From assembly GCA_015522695.1 (NCBI GenBank), contig WALT01000002.1:1-64000 (forward strand): a stretch of 64,000 nucleotides of DNA, read 5' to 3'. A model generated the notes under the pieces. The model had not been told where the DNA came from. It worked only from the letters and a program-made list of their open reading frames with translations, and searched no databases. Below, piece by piece: positions 8,913 through 17,305 of the stretch (its first letter is position 1; the number at the start of each line of letters is the position of its first letter). The stretch is from Nitrososphaerota archaeon. Its GTDB lineage: Archaea > Thermoproteota > Nitrososphaeria > Conexivisphaerales > Conexivisphaeraceae. The translations under genes and the position numbers were made by a program.

Positions 8913-9045
8913 TGCTCACTTTCCCAGGGAACAAAGCGATAATATAAACCTTACTATCCACATTTTCAATATAAGTTGATATTAGTCTATTCTATTTTTC
9001 TGTTTATTGCAACATAAACTTTATATAATGAAATAACTTCGTTCA
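8913..9045. promoter_or_regulatory. divergent promoter region of the ABC importer
   Basis: Two opposed TATA boxes are visible. Plus-strand TTTATATAA at 9020-9028 precedes the permease ATG by about 22 nt to its centre (or 31 nt to an alternative ATG at 9055). Minus-strand TTTATATTA near 8945-8953 precedes the binding-protein ATG, leaving a leader of about ten nt. The shared region would allow co-regulation of all five transport genes. Confidence 0.55.
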
Positions 9046-9942
9046 ATGAAGATAATGGCAGTATTCCTACTACAGCACCTGGGACCCCTGCTAATATGGG
9101 GCCTCGTGACTAGTAGTGTATACTTGCTAATGGCCACAGGTCTTACACTAATCTTCGGCACCCTTAGGCTCGTCAACTTTGCACATGGAGACTTGATAGT
9201 GCTCAGCGCATTCATAACATTTCTCTTGACAACGAATATGAATCTTAACCCATTCATTGCACTCATACCGGCGATGTTCGTGGTGATGACGGTAGGAGTA
9301 GCGATTTACAGGTTTGGGTTTAAACCGATCTATGGCATCAGTAAGGTGAGTGAGATACTGATGACGATAGGCATCTCGTACATAATAGAGAATGCAATGG
9401 CATATTACTTCCTACCCGTCTATCGTACATCGGTCGAGATACCGTCACCGGTAGGAGGTGGTGGTGTAGTCCTTCCGGGTAACGTGCTCATGACTTATGA
9501 CATGCTAGAGACTATAGTAGTATCCTGGGTCTTAATGATCATTCTATATTACTGGCTTTACAGGACTGGGCAGGGGATAGCTATAAGGGCGCTCAGCCAG
9601 AATCCTGTTGGTGCTAGCATATCCGGCGTGGATGTGGGGAGGCTCAGTTATGTAATATTCCTGGTGGGAAGCGCGCTGGCAGCCGTTGCAGGTGCTCTTT
9701 ACGGAATCCTCTATACGTTCTGGCCGTATAATGGCATTATCCTCACACTTATGGCGTTTTCAGTAATGATACTTGGAGGAGTTGGAAGCATACCAGGTAC
9801 AATGATCGCGAGCCTTGTAATGGGCTACGCGGTCAACTTCGCGAGCTACTACCTCGGAGGTTGCTGGGGGGAGGCAATTTCCTTCATAATATTAGCGCTT
9901 GTACTCCTGGTAAGGCCTTCCGGGATCTTTCGTGGAGGTTGA
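9046..9942 (+). CDS. ABC importer permease (LivH-like)
   Basis: A 298-residue membrane protein of the branched-chain amino acid permease family, with about eight hydrophobic segments. Family signatures are GLTLIFGTLRLVNFAHGD near the N-terminus and a C-terminal VMILGGVGSIPGTMIASL block. It forms the membrane channel with the next gene product. The ATG at 9055 is an alternative start that fits a leaderless transcript slightly better. It overlaps the second permease gene by 11 nt. Confidence 0.88.
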   Translation: MKIMAVFLLQHLGPLLIWGLVTSSVYLLMATGLTLIFGTLRLVNFAHGDLIVLSAFITFLLTTNMNLNPFIALIPAMFVVMTVGVAIYRFGFKPIYGISKVSEILMTIGISYIIENAMAYYFLPVYRTSVEIPSPVGGGGVVLPGNVLMTYDMLETIVVSWVLMIILYYWLYRTGQGIAIRALSQNPVGASISGVDVGRLSYVIFLVGSALAAVAGALYGILYTFWPYNGIILTLMAFSVMILGGVGSIPGTMIASLVMGYAVNFASYYLGGCWGEAISFIILALVLLVRPSGIFRGG

Positions 9943-10903
9943 GGACATGAATATGCTAAAACGGTCTCTCATCAGACCGATTGCCGTAGCAGTAATGACC
10001 ATAGCAGTGATCCTGGTCTCGATGATGATAGGCAAATATGCTGAGATGATAGCCATCACCATAATGATATTCTATATATATTCGCTAGCTTGGTCCCTAG
10101 TAGCTAACACAGGGATGATCTCACTGGGCCACGCACTCTTCTTCGCGCTCGGCTCCTACGCTTATGGAATATTCTCACTAATCTATGGGATTAATATGAT
10201 CTCAGCTCTATTCATTGGTCCAATCATTGGGGCCCTTGCTGGTCTGGCGGTAGGATTTATAGCAGGCAGGCTCAGGGACTGGTACATCGGTATGTTCACT
10301 TTCGCATTGACACCAGCCGGTTATGCGCTTGCGGTCTCCGATCAGCTTAAGCCCTGGACGGGCGGCGCGGTCGGTTTTGCGCCTCCTGCATTTTCCTTGA
10401 GCATGTCCATATGGCTTCCATTCTCAGCATTATTGGCATTCGCAACGTACATGATTGTATTCACAATACAGAATAGTAGAATGGGATTCGCGCTATCCGC
10501 AATAAATGATGACGAGGTTGCAGCAGCTACCATAGGCATAAACACTAGGTTATACAAAATTATCATTTTTGGAATCTCCGGCTATTTAAGCGCATTAGCC
10601 GGTGCAATGTTCGTATCGATGTACTCAAGATATATATCGCCTGAATTCTTTGGATACCCTGACGTCAGCTACAACTTGTGGCCCATCTTCTACTCGATAA
10701 TAGGCGGCATGGGAACCCCTGAGGGAGTTCTATTAGGGACAATAATCTTAGATCCTCTAACTGAACTCGCGAGAACTGTCATAGGTGGACCACTAGCACT
10801 CGTTACCTTCGGCGTACTGTTAGCGGTTGTTATAATAAAGACCCCTGGAGGCATTTATGGTTATGTGATCAAGTATTTTGAGGCCAAATCCCAGATGAGG
10901 TGA
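9932..10903 (+). CDS. ABC importer permease (LivM-like)
   Basis: A 323-residue membrane protein. It has the LivM hallmark NTGMISLGHALFFALGSYAY, the cytoplasmic coupling region SRMGFALSAINDDEVAAATI, and GGMGTPEGVLLGTI near the C-terminus. It pairs with the LivH-like protein. The annotated start gives a short acidic extension; an ATG at 9947 (MNMLKRS) is an equally good start. Its stop overlaps the next ATPase gene by 4 nt, consistent with one operon. Confidence 0.88.
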   Translation: MEVEDMNMLKRSLIRPIAVAVMTIAVILVSMMIGKYAEMIAITIMIFYIYSLAWSLVANTGMISLGHALFFALGSYAYGIFSLIYGINMISALFIGPIIGALAGLAVGFIAGRLRDWYIGMFTFALTPAGYALAVSDQLKPWTGGAVGFAPPAFSLSMSIWLPFSALLAFATYMIVFTIQNSRMGFALSAINDDEVAAATIGINTRLYKIIIFGISGYLSALAGAMFVSMYSRYISPEFFGYPDVSYNLWPIFYSIIGGMGTPEGVLLGTIILDPLTELARTVIGGPLALVTFGVLLAVVIIKTPGGIYGYVIKYFEAKSQMR

Positions 10904-11640
10904 TTGTGATGAATTTATTAAATGTCTCAAATGTGGTTAAGAGATTCGGGGGGCTCGTGGCCCTTAACGGAGTTAGCGTGCAAGTAGATAGGCATGAGCT
11001 CGTGGGCATAATAGGGCCGAACGGCGCCGGGAAGACGACACTTGTCAACGTGATCATGGGTATCTACTACCCAGATTCTGGTAGAATGATGTTCAACGGA
11101 CGTGACATCACCAGGATGCCTCCTCATAGAAGGGTCAAATTAGGAATTTCTAGGACGTATCAAGTGCCTCGTCCCTTCAGCAATATGAGGGTTCTCGACA
11201 ACGTAGCGGTTGCCGCTATGCACGGTGCAAAGGAACTCTCGGTCGGCGAGGCTAGGGGGATTGCAAGGGACATACTAGAGCGTGTGCGCCTGGCGGATAA
11301 GGCGAATCTATATCCATTATCTCTAAGTGTGACTGAGCTCAGGAAACTGGAGCTCGCCAGGGCGCTTGCCCAGGGAACTAAACTTGTATTCTTGGACGAG
11401 GCAAGTGCAGGGCTTACAGGAGATGAACTTAGGGAGATCCTATCTGTGATTGAAAAGATACATGATGAGGGCATCACCATAGTCATGATAGAACATGTGA
11501 TGAAAGTTATATTCAACATTGCCGAGAAAATCGTGGTGATGGTGAATGGGGAGAAGCTGGCAGAGGGAAAGCCAACAGAAATATCATCAGATGCCAGGGT
11601 CATAGAATCGTACTTGGGGAGGAGGTGGGCAAGCGTATGA
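10900..11640 (+). CDS. ABC importer ATPase (LivG-like)
   Basis: A 246-residue ABC ATPase. Walker A is GPNGAGKTT, the Q-loop region includes ISRTYQVPRPFSNM, Walker B is KLVFLDEASAG, and the switch His lies in MIEHVMKVI. The signature motif is unusual: LSVTELRKLELARALA replaces the common LSYGQQRRLEIARAL, so the Ser-Gly-Gly/Gln core is altered. The ATG at 10909 (MNLLNVSNV) is the more typical start. A 74-nt block around Walker A is identical to the following gene. Confidence 0.88.
   Translation: MIVMNLLNVSNVVKRFGGLVALNGVSVQVDRHELVGIIGPNGAGKTTLVNVIMGIYYPDSGRMMFNGRDITRMPPHRRVKLGISRTYQVPRPFSNMRVLDNVAVAAMHGAKELSVGEARGIARDILERVRLADKANLYPLSLSVTELRKLELARALAQGTKLVFLDEASAGLTGDELREILSVIEKIHDEGITIVMIEHVMKVIFNIAEKIVVMVNGEKLAEGKPTEISSDARVIESYLGRRWASV
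10969..11042 (+). repeat. 74-nt perfect direct repeat, copy 1 (in livG-like gene)
   Basis: This block is identical base for base to 11697-11770, offset by 728 nt. Each copy encodes the strand before Walker A, Walker A itself and two following residues. Flanking sequence of the two genes diverges strongly. Identity at synonymous positions points to recent gene conversion rather than selection on the protein alone. Confidence 0.9.
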
Positions 11641-12341
11641 GCCTCTTGGAGACGAAAGATCTGGTCAGCGGCTATCATAAGATCAGGGTGTTACAAGGAG
11701 TTAGCGTGCAAGTAGATAGGCATGAGCTCGTGGGCATAATAGGGCCGAACGGCGCCGGGAAGACGACACTATTACGTACGATAGCTGGGATAGTCAAGCC
11801 ATGGTCCGGCCAAGTGCTACTGGACGGCATCAGAGCAGATGGCCTCCCAGCTTACAAGATAGCTCGTGCAGGTCTCGCATACGTTCCGGATAGTAGGGAG
11901 CTATTCCCGAATCTAACGCTCTTTGAGCACCTCAAACTTAACCACTCGATGCTGAGCTCTCCAGATGAGTTTGAGTCCGTCTTAGAACGCATTTTGGATC
12001 TTTTTCCACAACTGAAGGATAGGCTCTCTCAGAAGGTAGGCACGATGAGCGGAGGCGAACAACAGATGGTCGCCATAGCGAGGGCGTTGATCTCTGACCC
12101 TAAGGTTTTAACGCTCGACGAGCCTTCCACTGGAATTGCACCACGAATAGTCTACGGTATATATGACATGTTGAAGGGACTGAAGAAGAAGCTTGGAATC
12201 CTGCTCGTTGAGCAGAACGCTGAGCTCGTGTTTGAGGTCGCGGATCGTGTCTACTTAATGGATAGAGGATCGATAGTTAAGGAAGGAACCCCGGAGGAGC
12301 TCACGAAGGATGAGCTTGTGAAAAGAACTTACCTGGCATAG
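11625..12341 (+). CDS. ABC importer ATPase (LivF-like)
   Basis: A 238-residue ABC ATPase, second of the pair that powers LivHM-type importers. It has Walker A GPNGAGKTT, the LivF-type AYVPDSRELFPNLTLFEHL Q-loop region, a canonical signature MSGGEQQMVAIARAL, Walker B VLTLDEPSTG and the H-loop position changed to Gln (VEQNAEL), as is usual in LivF. The ATG at 11640 (MSLLETKDL) is probably the true start. Last gene of the importer operon; after it the DNA becomes GC-richer. Confidence 0.88.
   Translation: MGKRMSLLETKDLVSGYHKIRVLQGVSVQVDRHELVGIIGPNGAGKTTLLRTIAGIVKPWSGQVLLDGIRADGLPAYKIARAGLAYVPDSRELFPNLTLFEHLKLNHSMLSSPDEFESVLERILDLFPQLKDRLSQKVGTMSGGEQQMVAIARALISDPKVLTLDEPSTGIAPRIVYGIYDMLKGLKKKLGILLVEQNAELVFEVADRVYLMDRGSIVKEGTPEELTKDELVKRTYLA
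11697..11770 (+). repeat. 74-nt perfect direct repeat, copy 2 (in livF-like gene)
   Basis: Second copy of the block at 10969-11042; see that entry. The 5' boundary is at GGAGTTAGCGTG, and the 3' boundary follows the codons for the Walker A threonines. Confidence 0.9.
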
Positions 12342-12461
12342 CTACATCTCATAACCTAAGGATCAAGTGAATATCCCGAGCTATTCGAGGGTACCTAACT
12401 TTTTATTCATGGGTAGGTTGCTAAAAGTCAAGGGGACAAGCCTTTTCCTATAGGGAATGGG

Positions 12462-12506
12462 TTCCGGTCTGATCCGAGCATCAGGCGTACTCACACTCGG
12501 ACCGGA
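12462..12506. repeat. imperfect inverted repeat at the end of the primase relic
   Basis: TTCCGGTC-TGAT-CCGAG (12462-12478) can pair with CTCGG-ACCGGA (12496-12506), giving an interrupted stem with a loop of about 17 nt. It spans the stop of the minus-strand primase fragment. It could be a terminator-like fold or part of an old element boundary; no tRNA or attachment site could be recognised beside it. Confidence 0.4.
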
Positions 12507-12702
12507 GCGCGATCCCCACGAACGCCACTGCAGTCCTGTGCTCGCGGACCTTGACGGCCTTCTGCGTCAGGGCGGTGTAGAACTCGTTCCTCCCGACGAC
12601 TGCCGTCCCCCTCCTTGATGACCACCTGAGGTAGGCGTCGTAGAGGTCCCCGCCGCTCGTCCTCCGGCCCGGGGCCTCCTCAATGCACTCGCGCCAGAAG
12701 AA
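12481..12702 (-). pseudogene. C-terminal fragment of a D5-type virus/plasmid primase-helicase
   Basis: The minus strand reads FFWRECIEEAPGR followed by GGDLYDAYLRWSSRRGT, a segment with NEFYTAL, and a terminal VGIALR strand. This is the pattern of the small winged-helix region at the C-terminus of D5/P4-type replication helicases of archaeal viruses and plasmids (F.EEC, LY.AY..W, F...L, GI.L). The frame continues upstream to 12813, but those residues are unrelated and overlap mre11. The ATPase domain is absent, so this is a remnant of an integrated element. Confidence 0.55.
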
Positions 12703-12764
12703 TGCACTAGAAAACGTTATTTCCCCCGCCACCTGTTTACACGATGACCTCCTGGAGGCCTGAC

Positions 12765-13916
12765 ATGATGATGTTCGCACATATATCAGATACACATCTC
12801 GGAGCAGCCCCATATGGGCTCAGGGAGAGGGAGGACGATTTCTACAGGGTCTTCAGGGAGGCCGTGGATGAGATTATCAAGGACCATATAAGGGTGGTCG
12901 TACACTCAGGTGACGTGTTGGATGAGCCAAGGTTGCCGGGCAAGCCCATCCTCGAGCTGATGAGGGGGATGAGGAGGCTCAGGGAGGCCGGGACGAGCAC
13001 GTACGCCGTGCTCGGGGAGCACGATTTCAGGCGCGTACAGGGGGAGGTACCTATACTGAGGACGTTGGAGGAGCTGGGGCAGATCAGGATACTGAGGGAT
13101 GGAAGGCCCGAAAGGGCTGGAGGAGGGATGGTGCTCGTCGGCTTCCTGAAGAAGAGGAAAGATGAGATATATGCGGGTAGCGACCCTCTCATCGAGAGGC
13201 TTAGGGAGGCTGCCGAGCTGGTCACGGACATCGGTGGGAGCGACAGGAAGATCCTGGTCCTCCATCAAGGTCTCATAGAGCTTCATAGACATGCCGGGGA
13301 GATGAGGGCGGCCGATCTCCCCCCCGGCTTCGACTACTATGCGATGGGCCATCTCCACGACAGGGCCGTGAGACGCTTCTCCCATTTGACCGGTCCTGTC
13401 GTCTATCCTGGCTCCACCGAGACCACGGGCAGTGAGCACATACCGGTGGAAGGGGTAGAAAAGGGGTTCTTCCTCGTCGATGTGAGCGGGGATGAACCCA
13501 GGCTCGAGTGGGTGAAGCTCGGGGCGAGGCCCCATTATAGGCTCGAGCTGGACTACTCGAGGCTTGGGGATCAGGTGGAGGAGGCGCTGAGAAGGCTCGC
13601 CGGGGGGGAGATGAAGCCGGTGCTCCACCTGGTGATCAGGGGAAGGGATATCGACAGCGGATTCCTACAAGCGAAGTTGTCCAAGCTCCTCCAGGTAGCG
13701 CTGACCTACAGGATGAGGGTTGAGATCGAGGAGGAGGAGATCAGGGGGCCCGGTAAGCCGATGGGCTTCGAAGAACAGCTGTTCAAGATGGCATCGAAGG
13801 CCCTGGGCGACGAGGAGAAGGCCGAGAGGGCGACGAGGAAGCTCCTTCCGCTCCTCGAGGAGGGCGACTCGGATGGAGCTCTACAACTGCTCATGGGGTG
13901 GGCGGGACTACGATAA
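12765..13916 (+). CDS. mre11: Mre11-type DNA repair nuclease
   Basis: Calcineurin-like phosphoesterase of about 383 residues, the nuclease of the Mre11-Rad50 double-strand break repair complex. Motifs in order: FAHISDTHLGA, VVHSGDVLDE, VLGEHDFRR, LVLHQG and YYAMGHLHDR. The third motif is GEHD rather than the classical GNHD, changing the Asn metal ligand to Glu. The ATG at 12765 follows a GGAGG ribosome binding site by 7 nt; an upstream ATG at 12744 lacks one. Overlaps rad50 by 19 nt. Confidence 0.93.
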   Translation: MMMFAHISDTHLGAAPYGLREREDDFYRVFREAVDEIIKDHIRVVVHSGDVLDEPRLPGKPILELMRGMRRLREAGTSTYAVLGEHDFRRVQGEVPILRTLEELGQIRILRDGRPERAGGGMVLVGFLKKRKDEIYAGSDPLIERLREAAELVTDIGGSDRKILVLHQGLIELHRHAGEMRAADLPPGFDYYAMGHLHDRAVRRFSHLTGPVVYPGSTETTGSEHIPVEGVEKGFFLVDVSGDEPRLEWVKLGARPHYRLELDYSRLGDQVEEALRRLAGGEMKPVLHLVIRGRDIDSGFLQAKLSKLLQVALTYRMRVEIEEEEIRGPGKPMGFEEQLFKMASKALGDEEKAERATRKLLPLLEEGDSDGALQLLMGWAGLR

Positions 13917-15952
13917 AGGACGTAAGGCTGGTCAACTTCCTGGCGCACAGGGATACGGCGTTGGAGCTGACCCGGGGGATAAACGTGATACTGGGACCAA
14001 ATGGAGCCGGCAAGTCAAGCGTCGTCGATGCCATAACCTATGCGCTGTTCGGGGTGCATTCCAGGGGCGATAACGAGAACCTGCCCAGGAGGGGGGCGAA
14101 GAGGGGGGAGGTGGAGGTGGGCATCGAGGCCGGCGGGCAGAAGCTCGTCGCCGTCAGGAGGTTCGGGGAGAGGGGACAACTCGTCTCCACCGCCCTCTAC
14201 TCGATCGAGGACGGAGGGAGGAGGATCTTGGCGAAGGGTGAGAGTAGGAGGAGCGGCTCGGTGAGCGGCGTGGTCTCCAGCATCCTGGGCATCGATCACA
14301 AAGACATCTTGACGGCCGCCATCGTGCGACAGGGTGAGCTCTCGAGCGTGATCGAGTCGACGCCGAGGGAATTCAGGGATCTGCTATCGAGGCTTACGGG
14401 TCTGGAGAAGCTCCAGAAGGCCTACGAGGGGTCGAGGGAGCTCCTCAGGTCCTTCTCCGAACAGGTCAAGAGGAAGACGGGATATAGGCCCGAGGATTAT
14501 CATGACGTTAAGGGGAGGATAGAGGAACTCAGGGAGAGGATCGGAGAGAGGTTGGAGAGGTTGAAGGGGGAGAGGGAGAGGTTGGAGAGGTTGAAGGGGG
14601 AGAGGGAGAGGTTGGAGAGGATCGTCGAGGAACTCAGGGACAAGGAGGAGATCGTTCGGAGGATCGAGGACGGGAGGAGACGGCTCTGGATGGCCAAGGA
14701 GAGGAGGAGGAGGGAGGTCGAGAATAGGATTGGGGAGGTCGAGAGGGAGGTCGAGGTGATGAGGAAAGCCCTGGATGAGCTGGAGAGGTTGAAGGACTCC
14801 AGGAAGGAGGAGGACGAGTTGAAGGAGGAGCTGGAGGACGAGTTGAAGAGGGAGAGGGAGCTCGTGGAAGACAGGGGAAGGCTGGAGGGCCTGTTATCCT
14901 GTAGCGATGGGCTGGCCGGCGAGAAGATCAGGTGTCCTGTGTGTGGGAGCGAGATAAGCTTGAAGGATATGGAACTCCTGGATAAAGGGCAGTTGGAGGG
15001 GCGCTTGAGGGAGCTGGAGGACGAGTTGAAGGACAGGGGGAGGGGGATCGAGAGGTTGAGGAAGGTCCTCTCGGGGAAGAGACGGGAGGTCGAGATATAC
15101 GAGGGGGCCAAGAGGGTTCTGGAGGAGCATGGAGGCATCGACAGACTTGGGGAGCTGGAGGACGAGTTGAAGAGGTTGAGGGAGGAGCTGGAGACGGGTG
15201 AGATCATGGATGAGGAATCGCTGGCCCTGGCGGCCGAGATGGAACGGCTGGAGAAGTCTGTGGCAGATTTCAAGCCCGAGGACTATCGTGATGCCAGAGA
15301 TGGGCTCGAGAAGATCAGGGGGGAGGAGAGCGGGCAGCTGGAGAAGTTGGGGGAGCTCAAGGGAAGCATCGATGAGATGGTGGGGGAGAAGAATGGACTC
15401 GAGGCCGTGGTAGGGGATCTGGAGCGTGCATATAGGGTTAAAGCCGAGGTCGATGGATACAGGGAGAAGGTGTATGCCAGGGACAGCCAGGTCGCGATAG
15501 CGCTCAGGAGGTGGTTGCTCGAAGAGCTGGGCATCAGGGCATCTGACATGTTGGAGGCGTTCCAGCTCAGGATTCAGAGGGTCGAGCTATCCGAGGATAG
15601 GGATGGCGTCAGGATAACGTGTTTCCATGATGCTGGGCAGGTCGATGTGAGGGCATTGAGTGGGGGGGAGAGGATGGCCTTGGCCCTATCGCTCAGGCTC
15701 GCCATCGCCAGCCTTGTAGCGAGCGGTGTGGACTTCATCGTGCTCGATGAGCCCACGGCCCACCTGGACAGGGAGAGGAGGAGGGGTTTCGTCCGCATGA
15801 TGCTGGAGGCGTTCAGGAGGGGGTTAGGCCACATATCCCAGCTGGTCGTGATAACCCATGATAATGAGGTCTTCGAGGGCGTCGACGTGGACTCCGTCTA
15901 CAGTTTCAGACCATCCTCCTCAGGGATCCACGTCGAGAGGCTTCTACAGTAA
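13898..15952 (+). CDS. rad50: Rad50-type DNA repair ATPase
   Basis: A 684-residue SMC-like ATPase. Walker A GPNGAGKSS lies about residues 33-41. It is followed by long Arg/Glu/Lys/Leu coiled-coil arms, a zinc hook CPVC at 346-349, the returning coiled coil, the signature ALSGGERMALALSLR, Walker B DFIVLDEPTAHLD and the H-loop VITHDNEVF. The protein is shorter than the 850-900 residues common in archaea, so the arms are short. It tethers DNA ends with Mre11, whose gene overlaps it upstream. No herA or nurA gene follows; the next gene is a transporter. Confidence 0.94.
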   Translation: MGGTTIKDVRLVNFLAHRDTALELTRGINVILGPNGAGKSSVVDAITYALFGVHSRGDNENLPRRGAKRGEVEVGIEAGGQKLVAVRRFGERGQLVSTALYSIEDGGRRILAKGESRRSGSVSGVVSSILGIDHKDILTAAIVRQGELSSVIESTPREFRDLLSRLTGLEKLQKAYEGSRELLRSFSEQVKRKTGYRPEDYHDVKGRIEELRERIGERLERLKGERERLERLKGERERLERIVEELRDKEEIVRRIEDGRRRLWMAKERRRREVENRIGEVEREVEVMRKALDELERLKDSRKEEDELKEELEDELKRERELVEDRGRLEGLLSCSDGLAGEKIRCPVCGSEISLKDMELLDKGQLEGRLRELEDELKDRGRGIERLRKVLSGKRREVEIYEGAKRVLEEHGGIDRLGELEDELKRLREELETGEIMDEESLALAAEMERLEKSVADFKPEDYRDARDGLEKIRGEESGQLEKLGELKGSIDEMVGEKNGLEAVVGDLERAYRVKAEVDGYREKVYARDSQVAIALRRWLLEELGIRASDMLEAFQLRIQRVELSEDRDGVRITCFHDAGQVDVRALSGGERMALALSLRLAIASLVASGVDFIVLDEPTAHLDRERRRGFVRMMLEAFRRGLGHISQLVVITHDNEVFEGVDVDSVYSFRPSSSGIHVERLLQ
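14551..14620 (+). repeat. 30-bp tandem repeat in the Rad50 coiled coil
   Basis: The 30-nt unit beginning GTTGGAGAGG and ending GGGAGAG occurs perfectly at 14551-14580 and 14581-14610, followed by a 10-nt partial copy to 14620. Each unit encodes ten residues ending in RLKGERE-type heptads, so gain or loss of a unit lengthens or shortens the arm without a frameshift. Related but inexact GAGCTGGAGGACGAGTTGAAG words recur at about 14828, 15007 and 15160. Confidence 0.9.
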
Positions 15953-16050
15953 GGGTAGAGGTGGCCATATGGAGTTCCGGTCCGCCCTGACGTCGAACCC
16001 TGTTGGAGGTGTTCTCCATCGATGATAGGGGAACCGGCCGTCGTGGAGAC

Positions 16051-17217
16051 ATGAACGGAAGGTTGACCGCACTGTTCTATGCGGCCGTGTTCCTGGAGAG
16101 CCTAGCCGTCTCCAGCTATCTGTACCTGGTCCCGCCATATGCCGTCGGCCTGGGGGCGAGCGAGGGGTTCGTGGGTGCGATCGGAAGTGCGAGGGCAGCT
16201 CCCTACTCGTTCCTCCCGATGGTCTTCGGGACCCTCTCGGATGTCGTTGGGAGGGGCATGATGTTCGCCATCAGCGGGCTCGTGGCCGCCGCATCCACTG
16301 CCTGGCTCTATTCCTCCAGCGACCTGACGAACGTCCTGCTATCCCAGGTCCTACTGGGGGTCTCGTTCGCGCTCTTCTTCCCGATAACGGAGGGAGCCGT
16401 CAAGGACTTCAGCGAGGGCAGCGAGGAGTTGAGGAGGAACTTCAGCATATACTCGGTTAGCTGGGCGCTCGCGTTCATAGTGGGTGCCTACATGGGTGGG
16501 GTCCTCTCCGACCTCATAGGGCTGGGGGTGACGCTGATCCTCAGCATCTCTTTAGCGATCCTGGCGTCCATCATGGCATTCCCGCTCATACATATGCTTA
16601 GACCACATGGAAGGAGGACCGAGTGGGCGGGGGATACCGGTGGAAGGGTGCATGGGATGTCGTGGATACTGGCAGCGGTCATCTTCTATGGGTTCGTTTT
16701 CTCCGTCACGTTCTCGATGCTCCCATCGCTGGCTGCCAGGAGGATGTTCACCGCCAGTGAGATAGGGGCTGCATATTCCGCCCTCAGCCTCACGAGGCTC
16801 GTGTTCTTCATGGCCTCCTACAGGATCGGATCGCCCCGTGGGCGGGGGATGACGATAATCACATCATCGTTGATTGCGTTCATCGCTTTCCTCATCGTGA
16901 TCTTCTCGACGAGCCCCCTCCACTTCATGCTCGGGTTATCGCTCCTGGGGATCTCGGCTGGCTTATTCTACCCGGTGACCGCTACCGCCATGTTGGAGAT
17001 GGGGATGGCCGGGAGGATGATGGGCTACTACGAGACGGCGCTGGGCGTCGGATTCACGGTCGGTCCCATAATGGTCGGCATGATGATAGACTCGTTGGGA
17101 TATACACCATCATATATGATGGTGGCCGTCCTAGCGCTCCTGATGTCGCTCGCCACAATACCGGCCAGCAGGCCGAGCCCATCGATCCCCAGATCCAATC
17201 CAAGCTCCTCGACATAG
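16051..17217 (+). CDS. major facilitator superfamily transporter
   Basis: About 388 residues with twelve predicted membrane segments. The MFS loop 2-3 signature appears as GTLSDVVGRGMMF, and a long charged cytoplasmic loop near residue 190 separates the two halves. The substrate cannot be told; homologous architectures include drug and sugar exporters. The ATG at 16051, preceded by a GGAG, is preferred to 16003, which would add 16 hydrophilic residues. It runs convergently into the nucleoside hydrolase gene. Confidence 0.82.
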   Translation: MNGRLTALFYAAVFLESLAVSSYLYLVPPYAVGLGASEGFVGAIGSARAAPYSFLPMVFGTLSDVVGRGMMFAISGLVAAASTAWLYSSSDLTNVLLSQVLLGVSFALFFPITEGAVKDFSEGSEELRRNFSIYSVSWALAFIVGAYMGGVLSDLIGLGVTLILSISLAILASIMAFPLIHMLRPHGRRTEWAGDTGGRVHGMSWILAAVIFYGFVFSVTFSMLPSLAARRMFTASEIGAAYSALSLTRLVFFMASYRIGSPRGRGMTIITSSLIAFIAFLIVIFSTSPLHFMLGLSLLGISAGLFYPVTATAMLEMGMAGRMMGYYETALGVGFTVGPIMVGMMIDSLGYTPSYMMVAVLALLMSLATIPASRPSPSIPRSNPSSST

Positions 17218-17305
17218 CCAACAGGTCCACGATCGATCGTGTCCTGCTGCATCAAGCGCGTGGACGATCCTCGAACGAGGGATCGTTATCGCGATGGGTC
17301 CTCGG

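Noticed and set aside
12481-12813. A complete 110-residue gene on the minus strand
   Set aside because: Only the C-terminal 73 residues resemble the D5 family. The N-terminal part is antisense to the start of mre11.
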